This document shows, in pieces, positions 1 to 10,150 of a stretch of DNA of 64,000 nucleotides. The notes beneath the pieces were generated by a model that worked only from the letters and a program-made list of their open reading frames with translations, was not told the origin of the DNA and made no database searches. Position numbers and translations under genes: made by a program. Source of the stretch: Deinandra increscens subsp. villosa. Taxonomy: Eukaryota; Streptophyta; Magnoliopsida; Asterales; Asteraceae. How positions within the stretch are numbered: the stretch's first letter is position 1; each line of letters opens with the position of its first letter. The DNA lies in assembly GCA_039602395.1 (NCBI GenBank), contig JBCNJP010000027.1, positions 112,756,354-112,820,353 of the forward strand, read 5' to 3'.

Positions 1-1472
1 AGTTGCGTCCAACGTCGTTTCCTTTAATTGGTTTTGCGGGAGAAGTAGTAAGGCTTATTGGTTAAATTACTTTACCTATGGTAATCGGAAGTGGGTTACA
101 GATGCGTAACTCGTATGTGTCATTTTTAATAGTTGCAGCTTCATCGGTACATAATATTATTTTAGGGAGACCATTTTTGAGAAGGTTGGGAGCAGTCATC
201 TCAGTGATGCATGGAATGATAAGATTTCCAACACCGATAGGGATTGCTACCTTGTCGTCTGAACCGAGTTTGCAAGTGTGTGACGTGAGTGTGCAGGATA
301 ATTTGAGTCTGGGTAATGCAAAAGAGTGGGAAGGTGATAAGTGGGTGATTAATAAAAAATTCCCGGATCAGAAATTGCAGGTTAGGGAAGGTTTGTCGTT
401 AGGAGCTAGAGGGAAGTTTTACGCTCTTTTAAAGAAAAACGTTGATGTGTTTGCTTGGGAACCGTCGGATATGACCGGGAATCTGAGGTTATTGTCAGAA
501 CATAAGCTAGCATTGTATCCTGGAAGTAAGCCGGTACAGTAGAGACAGAGGGGCATGGATAATGAGAGAGCGGATGTGGTAAATGAGGAAGTAAAAAGGT
601 TCATGGAAGCTGGAATTTTAAGGGAAATTCAATATACAGAGTGAGTTTCGAATCCGGTGTTAGTAAAAAAGCTAGATGGGTCTTGGAGGATGTGTATAGA
701 TTTCAAAGATGTTAATAACGCATGTCCTAAAGACTGCTATCCACTTCCTGAAATAATTTAAAGGTGGTTGCTGTGGTAGGATTTCATTGAAAATGTTTTC
801 TTGATGCGTATAAGGGGTACCATCAGATCCGAATGGCAGAACAAGATGAAGATAAAACCTCATTTATTACTCGGAAAGGTATGTTTTGTTAAAAAAAGAT
901 GTCTTTTGGTCTAAAAAATGTAGGAGCAACCTATCAACGTTTAATGGATTGGGCCTTTCAAGGACAAGTGGGTAGAAATTTGGAAGCATATGTGGATGAC
1001 ATTGTTATCAAGAGTAAGAGTGAAGAGGATATGTTCAGGGATATAGAAGAAACATTTGCGAAGCTGAAAGAAATCAACATGCGACTGAACCCAAAGAAAT
1101 GTTCATTTGGGATGAGTGCTGGAAAGTTTCTAGGTATGATAGTGAATGATGAAGGAATTAAGGCTTGTCCAGAAAAAGTAGATGCAATCCTATAAATGGG
1201 GTCACCATCAACAGTAAAGGATGTGCAGATGTTGAATGGTAGGTTGGTTGCCTTGCAAAGATTTGTGTCAAAGGTTGCGGAAAGGTCACTTCCTTTTATG
1301 CAAGTGTTGAAATCAAGTATTGAGAAATCTGATTTTTGTTGGACTATTGAAGCAAAGGAGGCATTCAAGCAATTGAAGCAATTCTTGGTTTCACTATCAA
1401 CTTTGATTGCACCAATAGTGGGAGAGGTTTTACAAGTGTATTTGGCGGTTTCGGAAGAAGCAGTCAGTTCCG
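1..1472 (+). pseudogene. TAT-lineage Ty3/gypsy protease-RT-RNase H remnant
   Basis: This is a decayed pol fragment. The stretch 78-542 ends the protease region (an ILGRPFLRRLGAV-type motif) and enters the linker before reverse transcriptase. The same frame continues past a TAG at 540 and a TGA near 642 with RT-like text (VKKLDGSWRMCIDF, then YPLPEI). A shifted frame at 899-1195 carries the catalytic YVDD box (YVDDIVIKS) followed by NPKKCSFG and GKFLG, and 1196-1470 resembles the RT connection and start of RNase H. YVDD and this protease motif fit the TAT/Ogre-like branch rather than the chromoviruses found elsewhere in the window. The fragment starts before the window and is cut off at about 1472, where the sequence becomes the LTR of element A. 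Several stops and frameshifts make it non-functional. Confidence 0.85.
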
Positions 1473-3475
1473 TTTTCGACCAGAGCAAGCATTCATCACT
1501 CTCAAAAATTCGAACAGGGCTGTAGGGCACTAGGAAGGAGATTACAAACCCCAAACTTGGTAAGTTTCTTCCCTCATATTCAAAGATAATCTAGGGTTTA
1601 TAGGTTGGGCTATGGAGAAATTGAATTATGAGTTAAAAATCGAAATCAGGGGCAGAATGGAAGTCAAACCCTAGAAACTTCATTCAAGGTAAGCATTGGG
1701 TATGACCTTACTTTTGTATAGAAATCTTGAGGTTTGAGTCTCAAAACCCCAAAAGAATGATGGATTAATCAAGATACAAATCTGCAGGAAAAGAGGGGCT
1801 GTTAATCCGTTGATTTCGTGATAAAGGGAGGTGCAGGGGCTGGAATTTTCAAAAGAAAACAAGGGGTTGGGGCTGCTGTTGTCCATCGGTTTGCACAGGG
1901 AAGAAGAAGGCAATTTGTACAAGTTTTTCTGCATCAGGTACAACCTAGTTATGCATGACAATTTTGTAGAATAAGAAACTCAATTCTGATTTGTTTCAAT
2001 GACTAGATTACCAGCCTTAAAACCATGCTAAAACCGAGCAGATTATCATAATTGTAATGCATGTTAAGTAACATTTGCGATTAGACTAGAAAAGAATTAA
2101 AACTTAGTAAGGTTTAGTATTGGTTCTCATGAATTGATAGGATGGTAAATTTGAAGAATTAGAGTAATGGTGATAAGAATTTGATGTAATTGGGAAAACC
2201 CAGGTTTGGTTTCGAACAGATCAAGGTCTGACCTGCTATATATTTAGTGTTGCATTATGCAACATTAGACAACAACTTTGTAAAAATGTAAATTAAATTG
2301 ACGTTTACTTAAAGTTACAAAAATAATATAGTTCTACATACTTAGTATGGCAGTATACAACAATTTTATAAAAACTAAACAACACTTACTTGAACTTCTA
2401 AAGCTAAGTTGGTGATAGGTGTTTAGTGTTGCATTATGCAACAATACTAAAAACAGAAAGAATTCGAGTTTAATAAAACTTGAAGCGGGTCATAACACAC
2501 CATTTTTCCAAGATTTGATTAAACATCATTCGCGGGTCGCGAATGTCGGAATACTCAGTATTGCATTATGCAACATTAGTGTTGCATTATGCAACAATTT
2601 ACATTCAGAATATTTAAGTTCAATAAAACTTGAGGATATAACATTTTGTGAACCAGTTGTCAACCGAATATATATAATTTGGAAAACACCATAGCAAGCA
2701 CTAATTTTATAAAACATAAGACCAAGATTTCAGTTAAAGCAGGGAATAATTGTAACAAATAATTTCGTTATTATTATTGGTTTAGGTTGACTATCAGTAA
2801 AAGTTAAACCATCAAAGAAATTCCTCACAGCTAAAGTTGCCAATCAAACCAAGTGAGTTTCGTATTATTTCCTACCACGTTATATAACAGTTCTTGGCCC
2901 ACAATAATCATTGTGGAGCAACAGTTGCGTGCTATATTGGTTACCAAAATTCATATCTCATGAAATGTGCAAAATACTACGTAACTAGTATGCTAGAAAT
3001 ATTTGGTGCATGTGTTGTACCCCGAAATTATATATATCTTGTCGGTTACATTCTAGCCATTCATGTAGAAAAATTATGTTGGGGCCAATAGCATTGTGAA
3101 ATATTTGAATAACAGGTTAGGATACGGCTCACCAACAACTTCATAGTTGTTGATATCGGTGGTTTACAAATTTTGCAGGTAATCAGTAGGAACCCATCAG
3201 ACAAGTGGCTCCTCGGGTAATAAGGATATAGCGATCCATAATGATGTCAAGAATCGTCGGGCTTTTTTTATTAGCATTCTGTTAGGATGTTAAGTCAAAC
3301 CTAATGTTATCGTATTTACTTTTAAGATTGTGAAACTTAGTAGGCTGTTTGTAACTAAGTAAACAGTTATTTAATATTATTATATTATGTTGCTTCCGCG
3401 TGTATCTGATATTGACAGCCTGTTTTCCACAACACCTCTCCCGTACCTGGCAGGCGGTTCGGTCGGGGTGTGACA
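1473..3475 (+). repeat. 5' LTR of element A, truncated at its 5' end
   Basis: This copy begins at the GACCAGAGCAAGCATTC segment that lies 364 bp inside the complete 3' LTR, and ends in GGGTGTGACA like it. The first 364 bp (most of the start of U3) are missing and are replaced by the TAT pol fragment. It carries the same set of GTTGCATTATGCAAC near-palindromes as the right copy. Loss of the LTR start removes one integration terminus. Confidence 0.9.
2249..2594. repeat. Cluster of GTTGCATTATGCAAC near-palindromes in LTR
   Basis: Three exact copies (2249-2263, 2428-2442, 2580-2594) and one copy with A as first base (2559-2573) of a 15-mer with 6-bp inverted arms GTTGCA/TGCAAC around TTA. The last two copies lie 21 bp apart, about two helical turns. 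The set recurs in the 3' LTR at about 14602-14947. The spacing suggests protein binding sites, which is inference. Confidence 0.7.
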
Positions 3476-3478
3476 GGT

Positions 3479-3492
3479 TGGTATCAGAGCCA
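3479..3492 (+). other. Primer binding site of element A (tRNA-iMet type)
   Basis: TGGTATCAGAGCCA sits three bases after the CA end of the 5' LTR and complements the 3' end of plant initiator methionine tRNA, the usual primer for minus-strand synthesis in plant LTR retrotransposons. Confidence 0.95.
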
Positions 3493-3857
3493 CAGGTTCC
3501 AGCAGATTAGGTGTTTAAGACCCCTAAGCTTGAACCTCAACTCGATCATAAGATTAATGTATCCATTAAAGGATTATGACTTAGGTAAAGAAATTTGTCT
3601 GTTGGGCAGTTATGGAGGTTTAGTGTAAGGTCGATAGTGGTTTCAGCCTAGCTAACTGCAATTCCTATCCACAGATACACTAAGACTCGATGAAACCTAA
3701 CAGATGGATTTAAGAACCTTAAGTCTTTAAATTCTTAAGTATGCAACTCTAAGAGATTAGAACTTAAGTCAAAGGCAATATTTGTATGTATTTATATTTG
3801 TGTATTATATGTACTAAGAAAATGAGTATAATATTTGAACAGGCGCCTAAAATCAAG

Positions 3858-5012
3858 ATGTGGAACTTTGGAAAACCATCAAAATCTGGTAGCAAGAGTA
3901 GCAGTAGCAAAGGAAGCAAGGGAAAGAAAGAAGAGGGAGGTCCAAGCCAACCCGCACGATCGTTGAGTCCAGATCTTTCGGGGTATTTCACAACCCCGAC
4001 ACAAAGGAAGACACCTTCTCCTGCGGCGTCTGCAACTGATATCCCAAAACCACCTAAGAAAAGAAGTACCAAACCAAGGATGTCAGTGCATCCTAGTCAC
4101 ACGATTCATATTGCTCCTTCTGAATGGAACGCTAGGGATGCCGAGTCAGAAAACGAGGAACCAGAAGAAGAGCCTTATGAAGCAGGAGATGAAACTGCCC
4201 CAGTGCCTCAAGTGGTGATTGCCGTGTCGACTGGACACACGGTGAGTTATCACTCGGAGCATCGATCTCACCACTTGTATGCCTCACCACTCTATTCAGG
4301 TGACGAAGAGGAAGGGCCCGAGGAATCGGTCCCGATGCAGCAGGAACCAGCAGCTACCTTTGCTCAAACGGGAAACCTAGTGGATGTGCCTGTGCAGGAC
4401 CCAATTGCTGCTTTGGCTAACGACCCACGAGATCCATATGTGTCTGCCATAATGCACGGCCAAATAGGTCAGTCAGTATCTGAACGCTATAGCTTCCCAC
4501 ATTTGATGAGGTCAAATAGCCAACCATCATCCGCATATCAGCAGCCACCACCACCTCAGCAGGTACCTTTGTTCCAGCAACAACCCTACTATCAGCAGCA
4601 GCCCCATGCCAACCAAATGCCCGTCTAAGAGCCATATGTCACGGGCATGCCATTTTACCCCCCGCAGCCCTCGTACTATCCGCCTCAACCTTACTAATAT
4701 TCGACTTCTCCGCCCATGCAGCAGCCGTTTATGCCATTCTCTTCATCGGCATATCCATATCCTCCCTATGGAACTTACCCGGAGATTCCGTGATCATCTT
4801 TTTCTTGACCAAGCCCGATATATGCACCCACCCCTTACGTAGACCAGACGGGGCCTAGCTCCTTGGTGATTGATGCACTCCGGGAGGAAAACAAGGCACT
4901 GACGAAGAAGCTGGAGAAGCAACTCAAGAAAGAAAGGAAGATGGCGGAGGAGGCTAAGAAGGTGTCAGCTCATGTCAAGCATCTGACTTCATTTGGAAGC
5001 CACTATGATTAG
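3858..5012 (+). pseudogene. Accessory ORF between PBS and gag of element A, unknown function
   Basis: One frame stays protein-like from an ATG at 3858 (MWNFGKPSKS; further upstream ATGs at 3786 and 3822) to the TAG at 5010-5012, about 384 codons. It is interrupted by in-frame stops at 4626, 4695, 4791 and 4806, so only 3858-4628 is open. The predicted protein starts with a Ser/Lys/Gly-rich basic stretch, then an acidic Glu-rich middle near residues 95-110 and 145-155, a Pro/Gln/Tyr-rich low-complexity section, and finally a Lys/Glu-rich helix (VIDALREENKALTKKLEKQL) typical of a coiled coil. No zinc knuckle, protease or envelope-like signal is visible. It is on the coding strand of the element, downstream of the LTR, and followed by AATAAA signals at about 5092 and 5211. 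I do not recognise the family; extra ORFs upstream of gag are known in Ogre-type elements. A captured host gene is the main alternative. Confidence 0.65.
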
Positions 5013-5264
5013 GGGTGGAGCTTGGTATGGCAAGGAGGTGACGTGGTGAAGATTGTGAGAGAATGTTTCTTTGTGATGTTTGCGTTTGTTTTGAATAAAG
5101 TTTGGGGTGTCTGTTTTGTTGCTTGTTAAACTTGTTTCTGTTGTGTAACTTAAGACCTAAGGTGGGCTGTGTAGCAGCCTGTGAACTTGTTGTGTGTGCA
5201 ATGTGTTAGGAATAAAGTGTGCCTTTTTGTGTTACTATTAGTACTAAAATGATGCATATATTAG

Positions 5265-5300
<36 letters not shown>

Positions 5301-8300
5301 CCTTATAAAACATTAGGAAGTTGAATGTGCACATCTTTATGCAGATCTTACAAATCTTACTGCTTATGGAACAAATATGTATAAAGATATTGTACAAGCA
5401 TGATATGCATATTTTTGTGTGGCTTATATCTGCCCCCTTTCATTTCTCTCTTCATTTCATCTTCCGTATGCACCTTTCTCTCTCTATCTTACCATATGCT
5501 TCTCCCTCTCTTTTTCTTCTCTCTTCTTCTTTCTCTGGTTTCTTGAGTTGCCGATTCTAGGTTTATGATCCACCAGGTCGACGGTGCCATCATTTTTCGT
5601 TGTCGCCGCCGTTATTAACGGCTTGGTGGCGCTGGTGGTCCGTTGTTGCCGCCGCTAAGCAGCCGGTAGCTTCGCGTGGTTCATGGTGAATTTAAGGCTT
5701 ATTACGGCTTTGCATGATGACTTTACAGCGGTGCTTTAGTCCGATCTGCGATCGGAATGTAATGCCGAGCTGACGTTGGTTTGTAATGCCGAGCTTACCG
5801 GATCCGAACCGGATCCGAACGAATCTGTATATTTTCTCTACGGATCTGAGCGAATCTGTACATTTGCTCCCCGGATCTGAGCGAATCTGTTCATTTGCTC
5901 TCCGGTTTTGAGTATTTTGCTATTTTGGCTGGATATATGGCTATGATGATGTTAAAATCTGAGCCTTTCAAACCTTTTCTGGTACTTTTGTTGTGATAGT
6001 ATTTTGGTAGCGATCTGTTTTAGTGTCGTTGTGGCCGTCTGGTTAATGCTACGAAGTTTTGTTAGAATGTTTGGGTTTGGTCTTATTTTTTAATTGATGC
6101 TATGATATTCTTTTATTTATTTATTTTATTTGCAGATTCTTACCATCTGATTACTACTGATGAGCTCCATCTGCATGTTTGTAAGCAAATCTTATTATTC
6201 TCTTTCACAAATTATTTGTTTGTTGTAGTTTGTGGTGAGTTTGAAGTGAGGGCTTCAACCATCGAAGTGGTATGTATGTGTTATATTATTTGTTGGTTTT
6301 CTTAATTGTTTTGTTTAAGTATAATCTTGGGTTAGCATGTTATATTGGATGATGGTCTGCTCCTGAATGTTGGTATCTTAATTTTCTACAAGTTTTACCA
6401 ATTTTCTATTATTAATGCTTTTACTAGATATATTGATATTAAACATTATTGATGATTGCCTTGCAGTGCCTAAAAAAACTTCCATATCTAGCCGTTTTTA
6501 TCCAACATTAGATCATTATCAACATTTGATCTTAATTTTCTCCTTTTCTGTTCCACTTTATGATTTTCTACCTCTTCTCAGTCAATTCTAATGGGCAGTA
6601 TGACAATTATTTTTTGTGTGCTTTAGATGTATCTGAATGTTATTTAATAGTTTTGTTGAGAAATATATTTATGTTTTTCTTTCTTTTCTCTGTAGGCTTT
6701 TGTATAAATAAGCCATTGGAAGTGATGGTTGCATAAAAGGTACAAATTTCTACATTCACTTTTTTAGTTGGTTGATCATAATGAGAAGAAGAGGCAACAA
6801 AATCTCTTAATAATGTGGTAAGTAGTATATATATGGTGAATATATATTTAATAGTTATCATGTGTTGTCTGGTAATATTTATTCTTCAGCTATTATTTCT
6901 AACTCATAAATAAATTTGATAATGTTGGAGTTCGTACATGTCTACTTTATAGTTGGAACTTATTTTTTCAAGGCTTCTTTTTGGGACTACTTACTTTCCC
7001 TTACCATTTTGCTGTTGTGCTTTATTTTATTGAAAATCCTAGGTGGCTTTCTAATATAGTGTTTTCAATCGTTTGAACATTTAAGAGTTAAAAACTGATG
7101 ACGACTTTTGATAAACAGGTTTAATTACATGTGCTGAACTTTGTTTGTTTTCATTTCAAGTTCGTCGTTAGCAACAGTTGTAGCAACAAATATGTTTGCT
7201 ACTGTCCAGAATATAGCTCTTTTTGCTTAATCTTATTTGATGTTATAATTGTTAACATTTAATCAAAATGATGTTATGCTATGAATCATTGTTTTTATTT
7301 AATAATATGTGTTAGTTAAATAGATAGTCATAAGTTAGATAAAAAATTAACCATGTTTTGCAAGTTTTAGAAATTTCCTATTACACTAACGCCTATGTAA
7401 ATTATTTTCCTCTAATCTTATTTGTCTTTTATTTGCCAACAGATCTATCTAAACTTTTTTTTTCTTTCTATTTGGTTATGTAAATGATCATGATATGCAT
7501 GTTTTTTTTGTGTGTAACTGATAGAAAAATATTTATCTTATTTTCAAATATAAGGGTCCTTTATTTAATTTAACTGTTTTTTTTCTTATGATGTCAGTTT
7601 GAAAGCACATGAGGTTTTATGTATATGATTTTATGATTTCATTTATTTATTTTGTTTTGCTACAGATTCGTGTGCACACTTGCTGACTGCTTTAGAACAA
7701 ATATGCTGTATAGGTGTGATCTGACTACAACTAACCAATTAGGTCACTGAATCTTAAAATTAAGCCACCAAGAAGACAAGAAACTCTGCATCACTGACCC
7801 GAAATCAAATGAAAACTCTTCCCACCAGAAGGTACACATAAAAAACCCATATAGTTAAATAAACACAACACTGTTTTCTCTGTGTTGTGTCTAAAAACAA
7901 ACATCAACAAATATTTCACTTTAAGAATGTTTGCTTAGTTGTTGTTGTATGGTTATGTTAAATTTATAGGTTGCATAAATTAAAAGTCTGTATTTCCGGT
8001 AACAGGGGATCCTAGAAAAAGATGTTGCCAGCTACAAGGAGAAGACACAAGCACTTGAACGAGGAAGTGCATGAAGATGAAAGTGCTGCTAAATAAAACC
8101 TCACCATCATTTTCACAATCTTAGAAATTGTGACATCAGCACATTTTGACATGTTAATGTAAAATAAAAACCATCGAGTTGTCAAGGACATGACATTTCC
8201 AAATTATGTGTAGGGAACTCAATATCCCGTCTTAGCAACTTTACTTTGACATCTAATTACCATTGGCTCAAAATCACAAATAAGCACAGAGCATAAAAAA

Positions 8301-8712
8301 AACACAAAGGGGCGCAAGTAGCGCAAATATGCAACCCTTGCTATTATATGTTGACCTAGAGCGGTGCTTGATTCAAAAAGCTCCTCAATGTTCGTCTCAT
8401 ACGCCAAACAACACATAGGCCCACTTCAAAAAGCACAGTGCGCGCAACGCGCGCTCATAGGAAACTTGTATATATATATATATATGTATACACCAATAAA
8501 GAAAAAAGTACAAACACATAAATGATAAGCAAGTTTGGGTTATATCTAAAAGGAAGGTTCAAACAGTCATCTAATGAGGGTGGCAGAGCAAATGAAAACT
8601 CTTAAAAAAATAAATAAATAAATAAATAAATTGTCACGAATACTAAAACCAATATTCTTTAAAAAGAAAAAATCATAAACTCCCAAGAATACACCCAATA
8701 TCACAAATTTCC
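5013..8712 (+). other. 3.7-kb leader of element A with UTR-like and intron-like sequence
   Basis: No long reading frame is present. The first 200 bases look like a 3' UTR with two AATAAA hexamers. An (AT)n tract at 5269-5298 is followed by a strongly pyrimidine-rich stretch (5430-5545) and a GC-richer block (5570-5900) resembling a plant promoter and 5' leader. From 5950 to 8000 the DNA is T-rich with several short blocks bounded by CAG and GT (6135, 7665, 8006), as in introns with short exons; the block at about 8006-8070 reads briefly like a charged helix (ILEKDVASYKEK). There is an (AT)n near 8470 and an (AAAT)n tract at 8608-8633. It may be a captured gene or a long spliced leader. Confidence 0.45.
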
Positions 8713-8772
8713 ATGAATACCACATCCCTAATCAAAACCATTACTCTGGCAACATTCATTTCAGATCAATAT

Positions 8773-10150
8773 ATGGCTACTAATCAAGAAGACGATCAGG
8801 CTCATCCCTCCAACGAGAATGATAATCCATCAATTCAACAAGAATCTCAAAATAATGACACTGAGAGAAGAATAAAGGATATAGTTGCTATTGAAGTAGC
8901 AGCTGCATTATCTGAGCGTTTGGCTAAAATGAAGCAAGATGAGAGCATGCCTGCTAAATCAAAAGAAAGTCAGCACAATCGAACCAGAAGAAAACGAGAT
9001 GACAAGCGGTCGAGATCACCCGTTAGCCCTCGGAGCGAATCTGTGCCTAGACACAAAAGAAACCGCCAACGCTATGAGGATTACTCATCTAACGAGGAGG
9101 AAAGTGACAGAGAAGACAGGAGAAGAGCAAAGAAAAGAGGTTGCACCTACAAGGCTTTCATGGCTTGTAAGCCTAGTATCTTCAAGGGGGAAAAAGAGTG
9201 CAACTGACACTCTAAACTGGTTGGAGGAAATGGAAGAAGTGTTGGAAATCAGTAACTGTTCAGAGGAGGTTAAATTAGGTTTGCTTCGCAATCATTCAAA
9301 GGAAACGCTCTAATATGGTGGAAAACGATCAGAAATGCGAAAGGAAAGAATAGAGTTTATCAGAAAAGTTGGAATTGGTTCCGAAGGACAGTAATGAGAA
9401 AATTTATATCCGAAACTGAGTCTGAAAAATTGGAGAATGAGTTCACTAACCTAAGAATGGATGTCAGAGACTACAAAGCATATATAAACCGTTTTCATGA
9501 GTTGCTGACTTTGGTACCACATATGGCGGAAACAGAGGATAGGCAGGTAAGAAGGTTCGTATGGGGAGTGAGCCCTGAAATCCGTGCCAATGTCAGGACC
9601 GCAAGGCCTCAGACGCTGGAATCCGCCATGGATTTGGTAACAATTTTGAGTGAAGAATGGCTGAGACAAGTGGAGCAGCAAGAAGAAGTGGGAAGAGATA
9701 AAAGAAAAATTGATAATAAGAAACGAGAAGGTGGGTGGAGGAATAGCAGTGATAAAAATTCAAGGAAATTTAAGGATGATACATGTAGGAAATGCGAGAA
9801 GGCTGGTTATAAGGCTGCTGTTTGTTGGAGCGAGGAGGCATGCAACAAATGTGGAAAAATAGGTCATAGAGCGGCTGAGTGTATGAGCGGAGAGGTATGT
9901 CAGGAGTGTGGAAAGACGGGCCATAGAACGCAAAACTGTAAGAGCAAAATTGTATGCAGCAAATGTCAAAAGAAGGGCCATTATGCAAACCAATGCCGGA
10001 AAGATGTGGAATGTCAAAAATGTCATAGGAAAGGACACCTTACGGAACAGTGCCGGGGGACGGTTACCTGCTACAACTGCAATGAAGTGGGGCACACACG
10101 ACCTGAATGTCCTAAAATGAAAGAAGCAGAAAAAGGAAAAGGCAGAGACA
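8773..10150 (+). pseudogene. Element A gag: capsid plus six zinc-knuckle nucleocapsid
   Basis: Gag packages the element RNA into virus-like particles in the cytoplasm. I choose the ATG at 8773 (MATNQEDD) over that at 8713 because of its A-rich context and the acidic start usual for this lineage. An Arg/Ser-rich region (8995-9130) precedes the capsid. The capsid frame shifts at about 9195 (text continues TDTLNWLEEMEEV) and shifts back at about 9280 (KGNALIWWKTIRN), then runs through FRRTVMRKFISE and the downstream capsid helices. From 9784 to 10110 there are six consecutive knuckle units: the first is C-X2-C-X4-Y-X4-C with His replaced by Tyr, the other five are canonical CCHC. Ty3/gypsy gag usually has one or two knuckles, so this array is unusual. 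Two compensating frameshifts make this copy non-functional. Confidence 0.88.
9784..10110 (+). repeat. Six tandem CCHC zinc-knuckle units
   Basis: Units start with CRKCEKAGYKAAVC (defective, His to Tyr), CNKCGKIGHRAAEC, CQECGKTGHRTQNC, CSKCQKKGHYANQC, CQKCHRKGHLTEQC and CYNCNEVGHTRPEC. Starts are mostly 18-20 residues apart. The layout resembles CNBP/GIS2-type nucleic-acid-binding proteins more than ordinary retrotransposon nucleocapsid. Confidence 0.9.

Noticed and set aside
8939..9313. Separate 124-aa gene overlapping gag
   Set aside because: Its middle is the gag capsid read in a shifted frame; a frameshift in gag explains it.
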